Assembly: GCA_003480725.1 (NCBI GenBank)
Contig: QUJQ01000008.1
Coordinates: forward strand, 33,201 to 97,200
Source: Clostridiaceae bacterium AM27-36LB
GTDB taxonomy: Bacteria; Bacillota; Clostridia; Lachnospirales; Lachnospiraceae
Reading direction: 5' to 3'
Length of the DNA stretch: 64,000 bases
The position numbers and the translations under genes were made by a program. The notes beneath the pieces were generated by a model. The model saw nothing but the letters and a program-made list of their open reading frames with translations, was not told the origin of the DNA and did not search any database. Positions 1 to 7,728 of this stretch are shown one piece after another (positions within the stretch are counted from its first letter, which is position 1; each line of letters opens with the position of its first letter).

Positions 1-71
1 ATCCAGCTTCCATAGTCTTCTCCGTGGGTGCCAAGTCGGATATTTTCCTGCTTACAATGGTTCTTGTTCAT
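1..71 (-). CDS. Partial gene, probable SAM-dependent methyltransferase (N-terminus only)
   Basis: Only the first 23 codons are inside the window; the gene runs off the left edge on the minus strand. The ATG at 69-71 has an AGGAGG ribosome site (complement of 79-85) seven bases upstream, and the gap after the preceding ABC transporter gene is 16 bases, so it is probably the last gene of that operon. The visible start MNKNHCKQENIRLGTHGEDYG resembles class I methyltransferases that often follow paired ABC genes in Firmicutes. That product call is inference from a very short stretch. Confidence 0.45.
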   Translation of the reverse strand, partial: MNKNHCKQENIRLGTHGEDYGSW

Positions 72-87
72 TACATTTCCTCCTTCT

Positions 88-1821
88 TTACGCAAGTTTC
101 CAATTCTGGCTTTCTGTCTGCAGTTTTACCATATGGGCATATACACCATTCTTTTCTTCCAGATCCTTTGGTGATCCTTCTTCTGCCACGGTGCCATCAG
201 AAAGGACAACAATTTTATCTGCTCCTGCTACGGTACGCATCCTGTGGGCGATGACCAGAACCGTTTTATCTGCGATCAGACGGGAAAGGGCTGTCTGTAT
301 CAGAGTTTCATTCTCCACATCCAGGGAAGCAGTAGCTTCATCTAAAAGAATGATCGGCGCATTTTTCAAAAATGCACGGGCAATAGAGATACGCTGGCGC
401 TCTCCGCCGGAAAGTTCACAGCCATTTTCTCCGATCTTGGTATGCCATCCATCCGGCAGTTTTTCCGCAAATTCATCCACATTGGCAAGTTTCGCAGCAG
501 CGATGACCTGTTCATCTGTGGCGTCTTTGTTTCCGATTCGGATATTTTCCAGAATCGTATTGTCAAACAGTGTAACATCCTGGAATACGATGGAATACAG
601 AGAAAGCAGTGTTTCCGGGTCAATTCGGGATACATCCATGCCTCCCACGGTAATCTTTCCTCTGCGAATATCCCAGAACCTTGCTGCAAGCCGGGATACG
701 GTTGTTTTTCCGCCGCCGGATGGGCCGACCAAAGCCGTAACCTCTCCCTGTTTTGCCGTAAAGGAAACATCTTTCAATACCGTTTCTCCGGTATTGTAGG
801 CAAACCCAACATGGTCAAAGACAATATCATACCCCTGATTGGAAAGCCTGTCACTGCCTTGCTGGATCGGATGATCGAGAATCTCATTCATACGGGCAAT
901 GTTGGTTCGTGTACTGATGACTGCCGCAAGATTCTGAAGTGCGCCCTGCAAAGGGTCATATAAACGGGATACTACCAAAAGGAACATAAAGAATGTAAGC
1001 ACGGAGAGGCTTCCCTGCATGAGCAGAACAGCTCCCACCAGCGCAACCGTTGCAATACCAAGCTTCAGCACCAGCGATGCGGAAACCACAAAAGCAGCAA
1101 GCCCAAATTCATTGAGGATGGAACGATGCTCCACGGCATGGATCTTCTTTTCCAGCCCCTTTAAATATGCCTGCTCCGCGTTGTTCGCTTTCAGGTCACG
1201 AACCGTTTCAATGCACTCCTGTATCCCGTCTGCGCAGGCCATCTTCACATCCATCGCTTTCTGATTCAGATTTTCCTGAATCTTTGCGGAAAATCCCACA
1301 ATCGCAAAGGCAACCGGCAGAACCCATAAGGCAGCCAGTGCCATTTTCCAGTCCGTAATGAGCAGACCGATGGAAATCAGGATCGTAGAAATGATTGAAC
1401 CTGCAAGCTCAGGGATAAAATGCGAAAAACTTTGTTCTAGGAAGGTACAGTCCGCCATAATCGTGCTGGTAAGATCGGCTAAATCCTTTTTCCCGAAAAA
1501 GGAAAGGGGAATCTTACGCAGATGCTCTGCAAGGGTAATGCGGCGGATACCGCTTTCTTTGTAAGTGGCAAAATAGGTCGCATTATATTGAAAGAAAGTG
1601 GTCAGCAGAATCAGGCCGATACACACCACGCAGCCTGCCACATAAAATGGAATTTTCCCACCGGGAACACCTCCGTTCATCAGATCGCTGACCATGTAAT
1701 ATAAAAGACCTACCGGAAACATCAAAGACAGATTCTGAAGGACACAGGCCAGGCAGCCTTTGATCAGGTCTTTTGCTCCCTGTTCAGACAGGGCATATTT
1801 TTTCTGCAGTTTTTTGATCAT
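88..1821 (-). CDS. ABC transporter, fused permease/ATPase half (second subunit of a pair)
   Basis: A 577-residue half-transporter with an N-terminal membrane domain (about six helices, residues 20-310) and a C-terminal ATPase. Walker A GPSGGGKTT lies near residue 367, the signature LSGGERQR near 470, Walker B IILLDEAT just after, and an H-loop in IAHRM. All ATPase motifs look intact. Its ATG follows the stop of the partner gene by one base, so the two are translationally coupled and probably form a heterodimer in the cytoplasmic membrane. The substrate cannot be read from sequence; drug or peptide export is common, and YbtPQ/IrtAB-like siderophore import is an alternative for TetR-linked pairs. 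The family call is firm, the role is not. Confidence 0.93.
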   Translation of the reverse strand: MIKKLQKKYALSEQGAKDLIKGCLACVLQNLSLMFPVGLLYYMVSDLMNGGVPGGKIPFYVAGCVVCIGLILLTTFFQYNATYFATYKESGIRRITLAEHLRKIPLSFFGKKDLADLTSTIMADCTFLEQSFSHFIPELAGSIISTILISIGLLITDWKMALAALWVLPVAFAIVGFSAKIQENLNQKAMDVKMACADGIQECIETVRDLKANNAEQAYLKGLEKKIHAVEHRSILNEFGLAAFVVSASLVLKLGIATVALVGAVLLMQGSLSVLTFFMFLLVVSRLYDPLQGALQNLAAVISTRTNIARMNEILDHPIQQGSDRLSNQGYDIVFDHVGFAYNTGETVLKDVSFTAKQGEVTALVGPSGGGKTTVSRLAARFWDIRRGKITVGGMDVSRIDPETLLSLYSIVFQDVTLFDNTILENIRIGNKDATDEQVIAAAKLANVDEFAEKLPDGWHTKIGENGCELSGGERQRISIARAFLKNAPIILLDEATASLDVENETLIQTALSRLIADKTVLVIAHRMRTVAGADKIVVLSDGTVAEEGSPKDLEEKNGVYAHMVKLQTESQNWKLA

Positions 1822-1822
1822 A

Positions 1823-3595
1823 TCACTGCACCTCCTTTGTTACCTTCCATTGCACGGAAGTCTGGTAATTTTTCCACATACGGCTGAACATGCCATCTTT
1901 TGCAAGCAATTCACGGCTGTTGCCGCACTCGGCAACCTGTCCGTTGCAAATGACAAAAATCTGATCCACATTTGTTACGGTAGAAAGCCTGTGGGCAATC
2001 ATAATCACGGTCTTTCCCTCGGAAAGTCTTGAGAAAGCAGCCTGTACGCGGCTTTCGTTATCCGGGTCAGCAAAGGCAGTGGCTTCATCCAGAATGATGA
2101 TCGGTGCATTTTTCAGCATTACACGGGCAATGGCAATTCGCTGCTGCTCGCCGCCGGAAAGATAGACACCCTTTGTACCGATAACCGTATCCACACCCTG
2201 TGGGAGTTTTTCCAGAATATCATCGCACTGTGCGTGATGAAGAGCAGCCAGAACTTCCTCACGGGTAGCTTCCGGTTTTCCCATACGCACATTTTCCAGA
2301 ATGGATGCCTTGATCAGACGGCTGTTCTGAAATACGAAAGACACCGTGTTCATGAGTTCCTCTTTCGGGATGTCTTTCACATTAACACCACCGATTTTTA
2401 CCATTCCGCTCTGGGGATCAAAGAATCGGGAAATCAGGTTGGCAAGGGTTGTTTTTCCACCGCCGGACGGGCCTACAAAAGCTACCGTCTGCCCTGCAGG
2501 AATGGTCAGTGAAATATCTTTTAATACTTCTTTTTCTCCATCATAGCTGAAATGAACCGATTCCAGTTCCACGGAAGCGTTTTGAGGATGCTTTGGATGT
2601 TTCGTTTCCTCCAGAGGCTTCAAATGCAAAACGCTGTCAATTCTCTGTAAAGCGTCATCTACGATCATGGCATTTTCACTTTGGAACATGATGCGTGTCA
2701 GTGTAACAGAAATAACCGGCGTAATAATAATATAGAAAATGAGATCCAGTAAGAAACCGGAAGTCACACCGTCTTGTGTCAGCAACAGTCCTCCGGCGAT
2801 CAGTGTGGCAAAAACTCCGTTGATTGCAGCTGTATAGAACATCATCGGTGTCCGAAGCTGCTTGGTATAGGCGATCACCCATACTTTATAGCGGTCAATG
2901 GAGTCTTTAAACTTCTTAAAGGAAAAGATCGTCTGACCAAAGGTTTTTACCACCGGAATACCGCGGACATACTCTACCGCTTCATTAGACATATCATCCA
3001 GCGCATTCTGGTATTCTTTCATCTTTTCCTGCATCTGCTTTCCGGTCATTGCCATCATAATCAGAAAGCCCAGCACAACCGGAACAAGGCTCAACAGTCC
3101 CAGTCTCCAGTCAAACACGAACAGCAGCACCAAAAGACCGCAGGGGGTTGCAATGGCATTGGCTCTGTCGGGAAGCTGATGAGCGAGATAGGTTTCGGTG
3201 GCTGCACTGGATTCGTTGACGATTTTGCGCAGTTTTCCGCTGCCAAAACTCTCGGCAAATCCAAGAGGAAGCTTAACAATATGCTCCATGGTCTGGATAC
3301 GCAGGTTTGTGGCAATACGAAATGCCCCTAAATGGGAACACATAAGCCCGGCTATGTAGACAAGCACCGCCAGGACAGCAAACAATACTGCCATCCAGCC
3401 ATTGCTAGTCAGGTTCTGTGCCTGGTCAAAATCTGGTGCCACCTCCAGTACTTCCTTGATCATTTTCCAGATGTAATAGAATGGCACCAGAGCAATCAGG
3501 GCACTGATTGCAGAAAGCACCCAGGAAGCATAGGTCAGGTACTTATGGCTGCCTGCAATTTCCATCAGGCGTGATAAATTGGATTGTTTTTTCAA
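1823..3595 (-). CDS. ABC transporter, fused permease/ATPase half (first subunit of a pair)
   Basis: A 590-residue half-transporter: membrane domain about residues 15-320, then an ATPase with Walker A GPSGGGKTT (near 375), signature LSGGEQQR, Walker B IIILDEATA and H-loop IAHRLS. The D-loop region reads FADPDNE instead of the SLDVENE of its partner, so the two nucleotide sites of the presumed heterodimer differ slightly. The start is a TTG at 3593-3595 with AGGAGG eight bases upstream; no better ATG is nearby. It lies 109 bases after a TetR-type regulator gene on the same strand, with an 18-bp palindrome (3631-3648) in between. Confidence 0.93.
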   Translation of the reverse strand: MKKQSNLSRLMEIAGSHKYLTYASWVLSAISALIALVPFYYIWKMIKEVLEVAPDFDQAQNLTSNGWMAVLFAVLAVLVYIAGLMCSHLGAFRIATNLRIQTMEHIVKLPLGFAESFGSGKLRKIVNESSAATETYLAHQLPDRANAIATPCGLLVLLFVFDWRLGLLSLVPVVLGFLIMMAMTGKQMQEKMKEYQNALDDMSNEAVEYVRGIPVVKTFGQTIFSFKKFKDSIDRYKVWVIAYTKQLRTPMMFYTAAINGVFATLIAGGLLLTQDGVTSGFLLDLIFYIIITPVISVTLTRIMFQSENAMIVDDALQRIDSVLHLKPLEETKHPKHPQNASVELESVHFSYDGEKEVLKDISLTIPAGQTVAFVGPSGGGKTTLANLISRFFDPQSGMVKIGGVNVKDIPKEELMNTVSFVFQNSRLIKASILENVRMGKPEATREEVLAALHHAQCDDILEKLPQGVDTVIGTKGVYLSGGEQQRIAIARVMLKNAPIIILDEATAFADPDNESRVQAAFSRLSEGKTVIMIAHRLSTVTNVDQIFVICNGQVAECGNSRELLAKDGMFSRMWKNYQTSVQWKVTKEVQ

Positions 3596-3630
3596 AAAAA
3601 TTCCTCCTTTTCTTTGTGTTTATGATAAAT

Positions 3631-3648
3631 AGAACACGTCTATGTTCT
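3631..3648. promoter_or_regulatory. Palindrome AGAACA-N6-TGTTCT upstream of the ABC pair
   Basis: A 6+6 bp perfect inverted repeat about 35 bases upstream of the first ABC gene's start codon. A second imperfect palindrome (GTTAG...CTAAC) lies near 3666-3682. Either could be an operator or part of the 5' leader. Neither resembles the inverted repeat at the TetR gene's own promoter (4335-4362), so a shared regulator is not established. Confidence 0.35.
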
Positions 3649-3704
3649 TCAATATCCGAATTTATGTTAGTTACAGCTAACTTACAAGCAAAAATTATAA
3701 GGCA

Positions 3705-4328
3705 TTACTGCCCCATAATTTTCATCCATCCCGCTGTATAAAAGGCGCGCATTTCTCTGACGTAGTTTTCGGCATCTTTGAGCGGCATTTCGTGGATGAT
3801 CAATTCAAAAAAAGTATGAAACATTCCGGTGATCAGAATATGCTCTAGCGAAGGATCGATATGCGGAGAGGGCCGTCCAAGCTGCCTTAAGACATCCTGA
3901 TAGGCATGCGTCCCATCTACCTCAATCTCCACCATTTCATCAATTAGCCCGGCAAATTTTGTCCCTTCCGAACAGACAAGGATCAGTTTACATTCCTCTA
4001 AATGCTCATACGCATAATAGAGAATATCGTACATGCAGATTCCCGAAATATCACTCATGACTTCCGGCTGCTGGGCAGCTGGTAGTTCGGCGAACTCCTG
4101 CTGTGCCTTTATAAAACGGTTACGAATATATTCATAATGTTCACCAACGATGGCTTCAAAAAGTTCTTCTTTGCTTTTGTAATATCCGTAAAAGGCTCCG
4201 GTAGTCATTCCCACGGATTTCACAATATTCCGCAGGGAAGCGTCTTTATATCCTTTTTCTAAAAATTCTGCTTTCGCTGCCCGGTGGATATTTTCTAAAG
4301 TCGTTCCATTTCCGTTAATTTTGCACAC
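3705..4328 (-). CDS. TetR/AcrR family transcriptional regulator
   Basis: A 207-residue protein with the N-terminal TetR DNA-binding domain: the helix-turn-helix is about residues 27-50 (SLRNIVKSVGMTTGAFYGYY then KSKEELFEAIV). The C-terminal half is an all-helical ligand-binding and dimerisation domain without a recognisable signature. It probably represses itself and the downstream ABC transporter pair. The start is uncertain: the in-frame GTG at 4326-4328 directly abuts the AGGAGG at 4329-4333, which is too close for normal initiation. A rare ATT at 4317-4319 would have ideal spacing, and no ATG precedes the conserved domain. Confidence 0.92.
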   Translation of the reverse strand: MCKINGNGTTLENIHRAAKAEFLEKGYKDASLRNIVKSVGMTTGAFYGYYKSKEELFEAIVGEHYEYIRNRFIKAQQEFAELPAAQQPEVMSDISGICMYDILYYAYEHLEECKLILVCSEGTKFAGLIDEMVEIEVDGTHAYQDVLRQLGRPSPHIDPSLEHILITGMFHTFFELIIHEMPLKDAENYVREMRAFYTAGWMKIMGQ

Positions 4329-4334
4329 CTCCTA

Positions 4335-4362
4335 TATAACAGTGATATATAACGCTGTTATA
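4335..4362. promoter_or_regulatory. Candidate TetR operator, inverted repeat TATAACAG-N12-CTGTTATA
   Basis: Perfect 8+8 bp inverted repeat placed just downstream of the -10 box of the TetR gene and overlapping its expected transcription start. This is the classic position for autorepression. Assignment to this regulator is inference from position. Confidence 0.6.
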
Positions 4363-4391
4363 ATTATAATCTCTAAAAATTATTTTGTCAA
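4363..4391 (-). promoter_or_regulatory. SigmaA promoter of the TetR-ABC operon
   Basis: On the minus strand TTGACA (4386-4391) and TATAAT (4363-4368) are separated by 17 bases, a consensus vegetative promoter directly upstream of the TetR operator. Confidence 0.75.
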
Positions 4392-4533
4392 GAGCAGCAA
4401 GAAATAGTTGCATAAAAATAGCAATCCAAACAGCATTCTGTACTTTATAACTGATAAAATTTTTAAATACTGGTTTTGATTTTCGCGGTAGCTGTGTTCA
4501 TTGAAAATTTGCAATTTGCGAACAACTCGCATA

Positions 4534-4562
4534 TTGATTTTCTTGCTTTCTTGGATTATAAT
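4534..4562 (+). promoter_or_regulatory. SigmaA promoter of the zinc-uptake operon
   Basis: TTGATT (4534-4539), 17-base spacer, TATAAT (4557-4562). The -10 directly abuts an inverted repeat, so repressor binding would cover the start of transcription. Confidence 0.75.
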
Positions 4563-4583
4563 ATTTGCGAATGAAATGCAAAT
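4563..4583. promoter_or_regulatory. Candidate Fur/Zur box ATTTGC-N9-GCAAAT
   Basis: A 21-bp inverted repeat with 6-bp arms located between the -10 box and the ribosome site of the Fur-family gene. A second ATTTGC half site followed by GAA occurs upstream near 4514-4521. The sequence is not the Bacillus Zur consensus, but the position and the zinc transporter genes downstream make zinc-dependent autorepression the natural reading. Confidence 0.5.
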
Positions 4584-4598
4584 TGGAGGTGTGGTGAC

Positions 4599-4994
4599 TT
4601 GCATAGCTACAATACGCGGCAGCGAAAGGTTCTGCTTGCCTATTTGAGCCAGCACCCGGACGAGCTGTTGTCCGCACGGCAAATTGCGGACGCTTTGGCA
4701 GATAAAAAAATCAGCCTGAGCGCCGTATATCGAAACCTTGCACAGTTAGAGACAGAGGAAAAAGTGCGTCGGAGCAGCAAGAGCGGCACGCGCGAGGTCT
4801 ACTATCAATACCTTGATGCCGAAAGCTGCAAAGGTGCGCTGCACATGAGCTGTATCAAATGCGGCAAGACCTTTCACATGGCAGATGGTAACGCAGCTTT
4901 GCTCGCAAAGCATTTGGCGCAGAGCGAACAGTTTATGTTGGACACGACTGACACGATCCTCTATGGAACTTGTTCAGACTGCAAGGGAAAATAA
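4599..4994 (+). CDS. Fur family metal-responsive regulator (Zur-like)
   Basis: A 131-residue Fur-superfamily repressor. The N-terminal winged helix spans about residues 8-60 (SARQIADALADKKISLSAVY then RNLAQLE), followed by a dimerisation domain with two CxxC pairs (CIKC near 88-91, CSDC near 126-129) that form the structural zinc site of this family. The start is TTG at 4599-4601, nine bases after GGAGG. It heads an operon with a zinc substrate-binding protein, ATPase and permease, so a zinc-sensing Zur role is most likely; Fur or PerR function cannot be excluded from sequence. Confidence 0.88.
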   Translation: MHSYNTRQRKVLLAYLSQHPDELLSARQIADALADKKISLSAVYRNLAQLETEEKVRRSSKSGTREVYYQYLDAESCKGALHMSCIKCGKTFHMADGNAALLAKHLAQSEQFMLDTTDTILYGTCSDCKGK

Positions 4995-5016
4995 CGATTG
5001 GAAAGGAGGACAGACC

Positions 5017-5313
5017 ATGACAAAGAAATTTCGTTTTATGACGGGCTTGCTGGCCGTAGTGCTGGCCTTTGTTATGCTGTCCTCTGTTGCCTATATCGCA
5101 GCGGAATCCGATCATGACTGTACTGGCGGGGACTGCGCCATCTGCCATCAGATCAACGTCTGCGAAAACCTGCTCAAAAGCATTGGGCTTGCTGGCTCCG
5201 CCGCAGCTACCGTAACGGCGATTCTATATATTCTGTGCCGGATCATTCCCTCCTGTACAGAGGTTGCCCGTACCTTTACGCTGGTTTCTCTCAAGGTCAA
5301 ACTTTCAAATTAA
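5017..5313 (+). CDS. Small membrane protein with Cys/His cluster, unknown function, zinc operon
   Basis: A 98-residue protein starting at ATG 5017 after an AGGAGG site (5005-5010). The N-terminus is a membrane segment or uncleaved signal (about residues 9-30), followed by a short outward-facing loop rich in potential metal ligands (SDHDCTGGDCAICHQINVC) and a second hydrophobic segment (about 56-78). The HxC...CxxCH pattern recalls DUF2946-like metal-linked proteins, but I do not recognise a family. Its place between the Fur-family repressor and the ZnuABC genes suggests a role in zinc handling; this is inference. Confidence 0.75.
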   Translation: MTKKFRFMTGLLAVVLAFVMLSSVAYIAAESDHDCTGGDCAICHQINVCENLLKSIGLAGSAAATVTAILYILCRIIPSCTEVARTFTLVSLKVKLSN

Positions 5314-5317
5314 AAAT

Positions 5318-5413
5318 AAGAACTTTTTACAAGGGTGTAGTCTATCTGTTTTCGGATAGACTTTTTCGGCGTTGCTGTTACCCTTGTATTTTTGCGCCCA
5401 TTTTTAAGTTCTT
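5318..5413. terminator. Three nested inverted repeats with an internal intrinsic terminator
   Basis: Arms are AAGAACTT 5318-5325 with 5406-5413, TACAAGGGT 5328-5336 with 5380-5388, and AGTCTATC 5339-5346 with GATAGACT 5355-5362. The innermost stem is followed by a run of T, like a Rho-independent terminator. It lies between the small membrane protein gene and znuA, so it could reduce or condition read-through into the transporter genes. Confidence 0.6.
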
Positions 5414-5439
5414 ATCATGATCTGGAGGTAACAAACCCT

Positions 5440-7002
5440 ATGAAAAAAATAACTGCGCTGCTGCTTGCGCTTTTGATGCTCGTCGGCGCTCTTGCCGGCT
5501 GCGGAAAGCAGAACGATACCAACAAAACCGACAAACTGAGCATTGTCACCACCATTTTCCCCGAATATGACTGGGTGCGTGAGATTTTAGGTGACAAAGC
5601 CGATAACGCCGAAGTCACGATGCTGCTTGATAACGGCGTTGACCTGCACAGCTATCAGCCCACTGCCGATGACATTGTCAAAATCTCCGACTGCGACCTG
5701 TTCATCTATGTGGGCGGCGAGTCCGACGGCTGGGTGGACGATGCTCTGAAAAATGCCACCAACAAGAACATGAAGGTCATCAACCTGCTGGATGTCCTTG
5801 GCGACAGCGTCAAGACCGAAGAGCTGGTCGAGGGTATGCAGGAAACAGAGCACGATCACGACCATGACCACAGCAAGGAAGTCTCCACCTTTGAAGATGA
5901 CGAGGTTCAGGACAGAAGCCTGTCTGATTGGGCGGGCGACTGGCAATCTGCCTATCCCTTTGTGCTGGACGGAACGCTGGATGATGCGTTTGCAGCGATG
6001 GCAGAGAAAGGCGAAATGACCGCCGAAGAATACAAGACCTACTATCAGAACGGCTACAAAACGGACATTACCAACATCGATATTGAGGGTGACCACATCG
6101 AGTTCACCTACGAAGATAGCAAGAAGGTCGGCTCTAACTACAAGTATGTCGGCTATTACATTCAGAACTGGTCTACCGGCACGAAGGCGGCCATGTATCG
6201 CTTTGAGGCGGAGGACAAGGATTCCGGCGCGCCGGTCTACATTGAGTTCAACGACCACATGATCGAACCGGCCGCCGCCGAACACTTCCACATCCGGATG
6301 AGCAACGAGAGCTTCGACGCGATCGTCGATCCCGAAAACTCCTGGCCTACCTTCTTCCCGGCTGATATGACCGGCGAAGAGATCTGCGAACACATGGAAG
6401 GGCATGACCACGACGAGGACGAAGACCACGAGCATGAAGAAGGCGAAGAGCACGAGCATGAGGAAGAAAAGGACGAGCACGTTTGGCTTTCTCTGAAAAA
6501 CGCGGAGGTTCTTGTAAATGCCATTTCCAAGTCTTTGCAGGAGCTGGACCCCGACAATAAGGACACCTACGCTACCAACGCCGCTACCTATATCGAAAAG
6601 CTCTCTGCGCTGGACGGCGAATATCAGGCTGCCGTGGACGCTGCGACCTATAAGACCGTTCTGTTCGGCGACCGTTTCCCGTTCCGCTATCTGGTGGACG
6701 ATTACGGTGTGAGCTACTATGCCGCTTTTGTGGGCTGCTCCGCCGAAACGGAAGCCAGCTTTGAGACCGTTTCGTTCCTTGCTAAGAAGGTGGATGAATT
6801 GAAACTGCCCTGCGTTCTGACCATTGAGGGCGCACAGCATAAAATTTCCGAAACCATTGTCCAGAACACTGCTGAGAAAAATCAAAAGGTGCTGACCATG
6901 GATTCCATGCAGTCCACCACTTCTAAAGATGTGGCAAACGGTACGACCTACCTCTCCGTGATGGAGAAGAACCTGTCCGTGCTGAAAGAAGCATTGGGTT
7001 AA
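5440..7002 (+). CDS. znuA: Zinc ABC transporter substrate-binding lipoprotein with nested ZinT domain
   Basis: A 520-residue lipoprotein (lipobox ending LAGC, Cys21) that captures extracellular zinc for the ZnuBC channel. The start at ATG 5440 follows GGAGG by ten bases. Order of parts: ZnuA N-lobe about 32-145 with His70 in LHSYQPT as a likely ligand; a His/Asp-rich stretch near 148-156; a complete ZinT/YodA-type domain about 160-322 (SLSDWAGDWQSAYPF near its start, AAEHFHIRMS near its end); a long His/Glu linker; then the ZnuA C-lobe with EHVWLSL. In streptococcal AdcA the ZinT domain is C-terminal; here it sits inside the His-rich loop. The usual third-ligand segment (SHDAWGYF type) reads FGDRFPFRYL, with Asp in place of His. 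Confidence 0.9.
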   Translation: MKKITALLLALLMLVGALAGCGKQNDTNKTDKLSIVTTIFPEYDWVREILGDKADNAEVTMLLDNGVDLHSYQPTADDIVKISDCDLFIYVGGESDGWVDDALKNATNKNMKVINLLDVLGDSVKTEELVEGMQETEHDHDHDHSKEVSTFEDDEVQDRSLSDWAGDWQSAYPFVLDGTLDDAFAAMAEKGEMTAEEYKTYYQNGYKTDITNIDIEGDHIEFTYEDSKKVGSNYKYVGYYIQNWSTGTKAAMYRFEAEDKDSGAPVYIEFNDHMIEPAAAEHFHIRMSNESFDAIVDPENSWPTFFPADMTGEEICEHMEGHDHDEDEDHEHEEGEEHEHEEEKDEHVWLSLKNAEVLVNAISKSLQELDPDNKDTYATNAATYIEKLSALDGEYQAAVDAATYKTVLFGDRFPFRYLVDDYGVSYYAAFVGCSAETEASFETVSFLAKKVDELKLPCVLTIEGAQHKISETIVQNTAEKNQKVLTMDSMQSTTSKDVANGTTYLSVMEKNLSVLKEALG

Positions 7003-7014
7003 GGAGGTAGGTTT

Positions 7015-7728
7015 ATGGCTCAGCTCACTTGTCAAAATCTCCGCGTCGGCTATGATGGGAAGTCCGTTCTGCAAGATCTCAGCTTTGAGGTCTTTGCAGG
7101 CGACTACCTCTGCATCGTAGGGGAAAACGGCTCTGGTAAGAGTACACTTATGAAAACGATCCTTGGCTTGCAGCCGCCCATCAGCGGCAGAATTTTGACA
7201 GGCGACGGGCTGAGGAAAAATGAGATCGGCTACCTGCCGCAGCAGACCGTCGTACAAAAGGATTTCCCTGCATCCGTGAGAGAAATCGTTCTCTCCGGGT
7301 GTCAGGGGCGCTGCGGCAGCCGCCCCTTTTATAGCAAAGAAGAAAAACAGCTTGCCGAAGAAAACATTCGGAAAATGCAGATTGATAAGCTCTCAAAGCG
7401 GTGTTATCGAGAGTTGTCCGGCGGGCAGCAACAGCGGGTATTGCTTGCCCGTGCGCTGTGCGCCACACAAAAAATGCTGCTCTTGGACGAGCCTGTTTCC
7501 GGGCTTGATCCCAAAGTGACAGCGGAAATGTATCGTCTGATCGGCGAACTGAACCATCGGGACGGTATCACCATTATTATGATTTCTCACGATATTGCTG
7601 CCGCAGTCAAATACGCCAGCCATATTCTGCATATTGGCAACACCGTTTTCTTCGGAACAAAGGCAGAGTATCTCCAAAGCCCGCAAGGGCGGCTATTTGC
7701 CGCAGAGAAAGGCGGTGATGAACAATGA
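7015..7728 (+). CDS. znuC: Zinc/manganese ABC transporter ATP-binding protein
   Basis: A 237-residue ATPase that powers metal import through the adjacent permease on the cytoplasmic face. Walker A GENGSGKST (about 37-45), signature LSGGQQQR (near 137), Walker B LLLDEPVSGLDP, and a terminal H-loop in ISHD are all intact. It starts 12 bases after the substrate-binding gene and overlaps the permease start by four bases (ATGA), so the three are one transport unit. Zinc is inferred from the ZnuA/ZinT and Fur-family partners. Confidence 0.93.
   Translation: MAQLTCQNLRVGYDGKSVLQDLSFEVFAGDYLCIVGENGSGKSTLMKTILGLQPPISGRILTGDGLRKNEIGYLPQQTVVQKDFPASVREIVLSGCQGRCGSRPFYSKEEKQLAEENIRKMQIDKLSKRCYRELSGGQQQRVLLARALCATQKMLLLDEPVSGLDPKVTAEMYRLIGELNHRDGITIIMISHDIAAAVKYASHILHIGNTVFFGTKAEYLQSPQGRLFAAEKGGDEQ

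Noticed and set aside
5587..7257. Long open frame (about 556 codons) on the minus strand antisense to znuA
   Set aside because: It is a shadow frame caused by the GC-rich third positions of znuA. It has no ribosome site, no domain and repetitive Val/Leu/Phe composition mirroring the His/Glu-rich coding strand.
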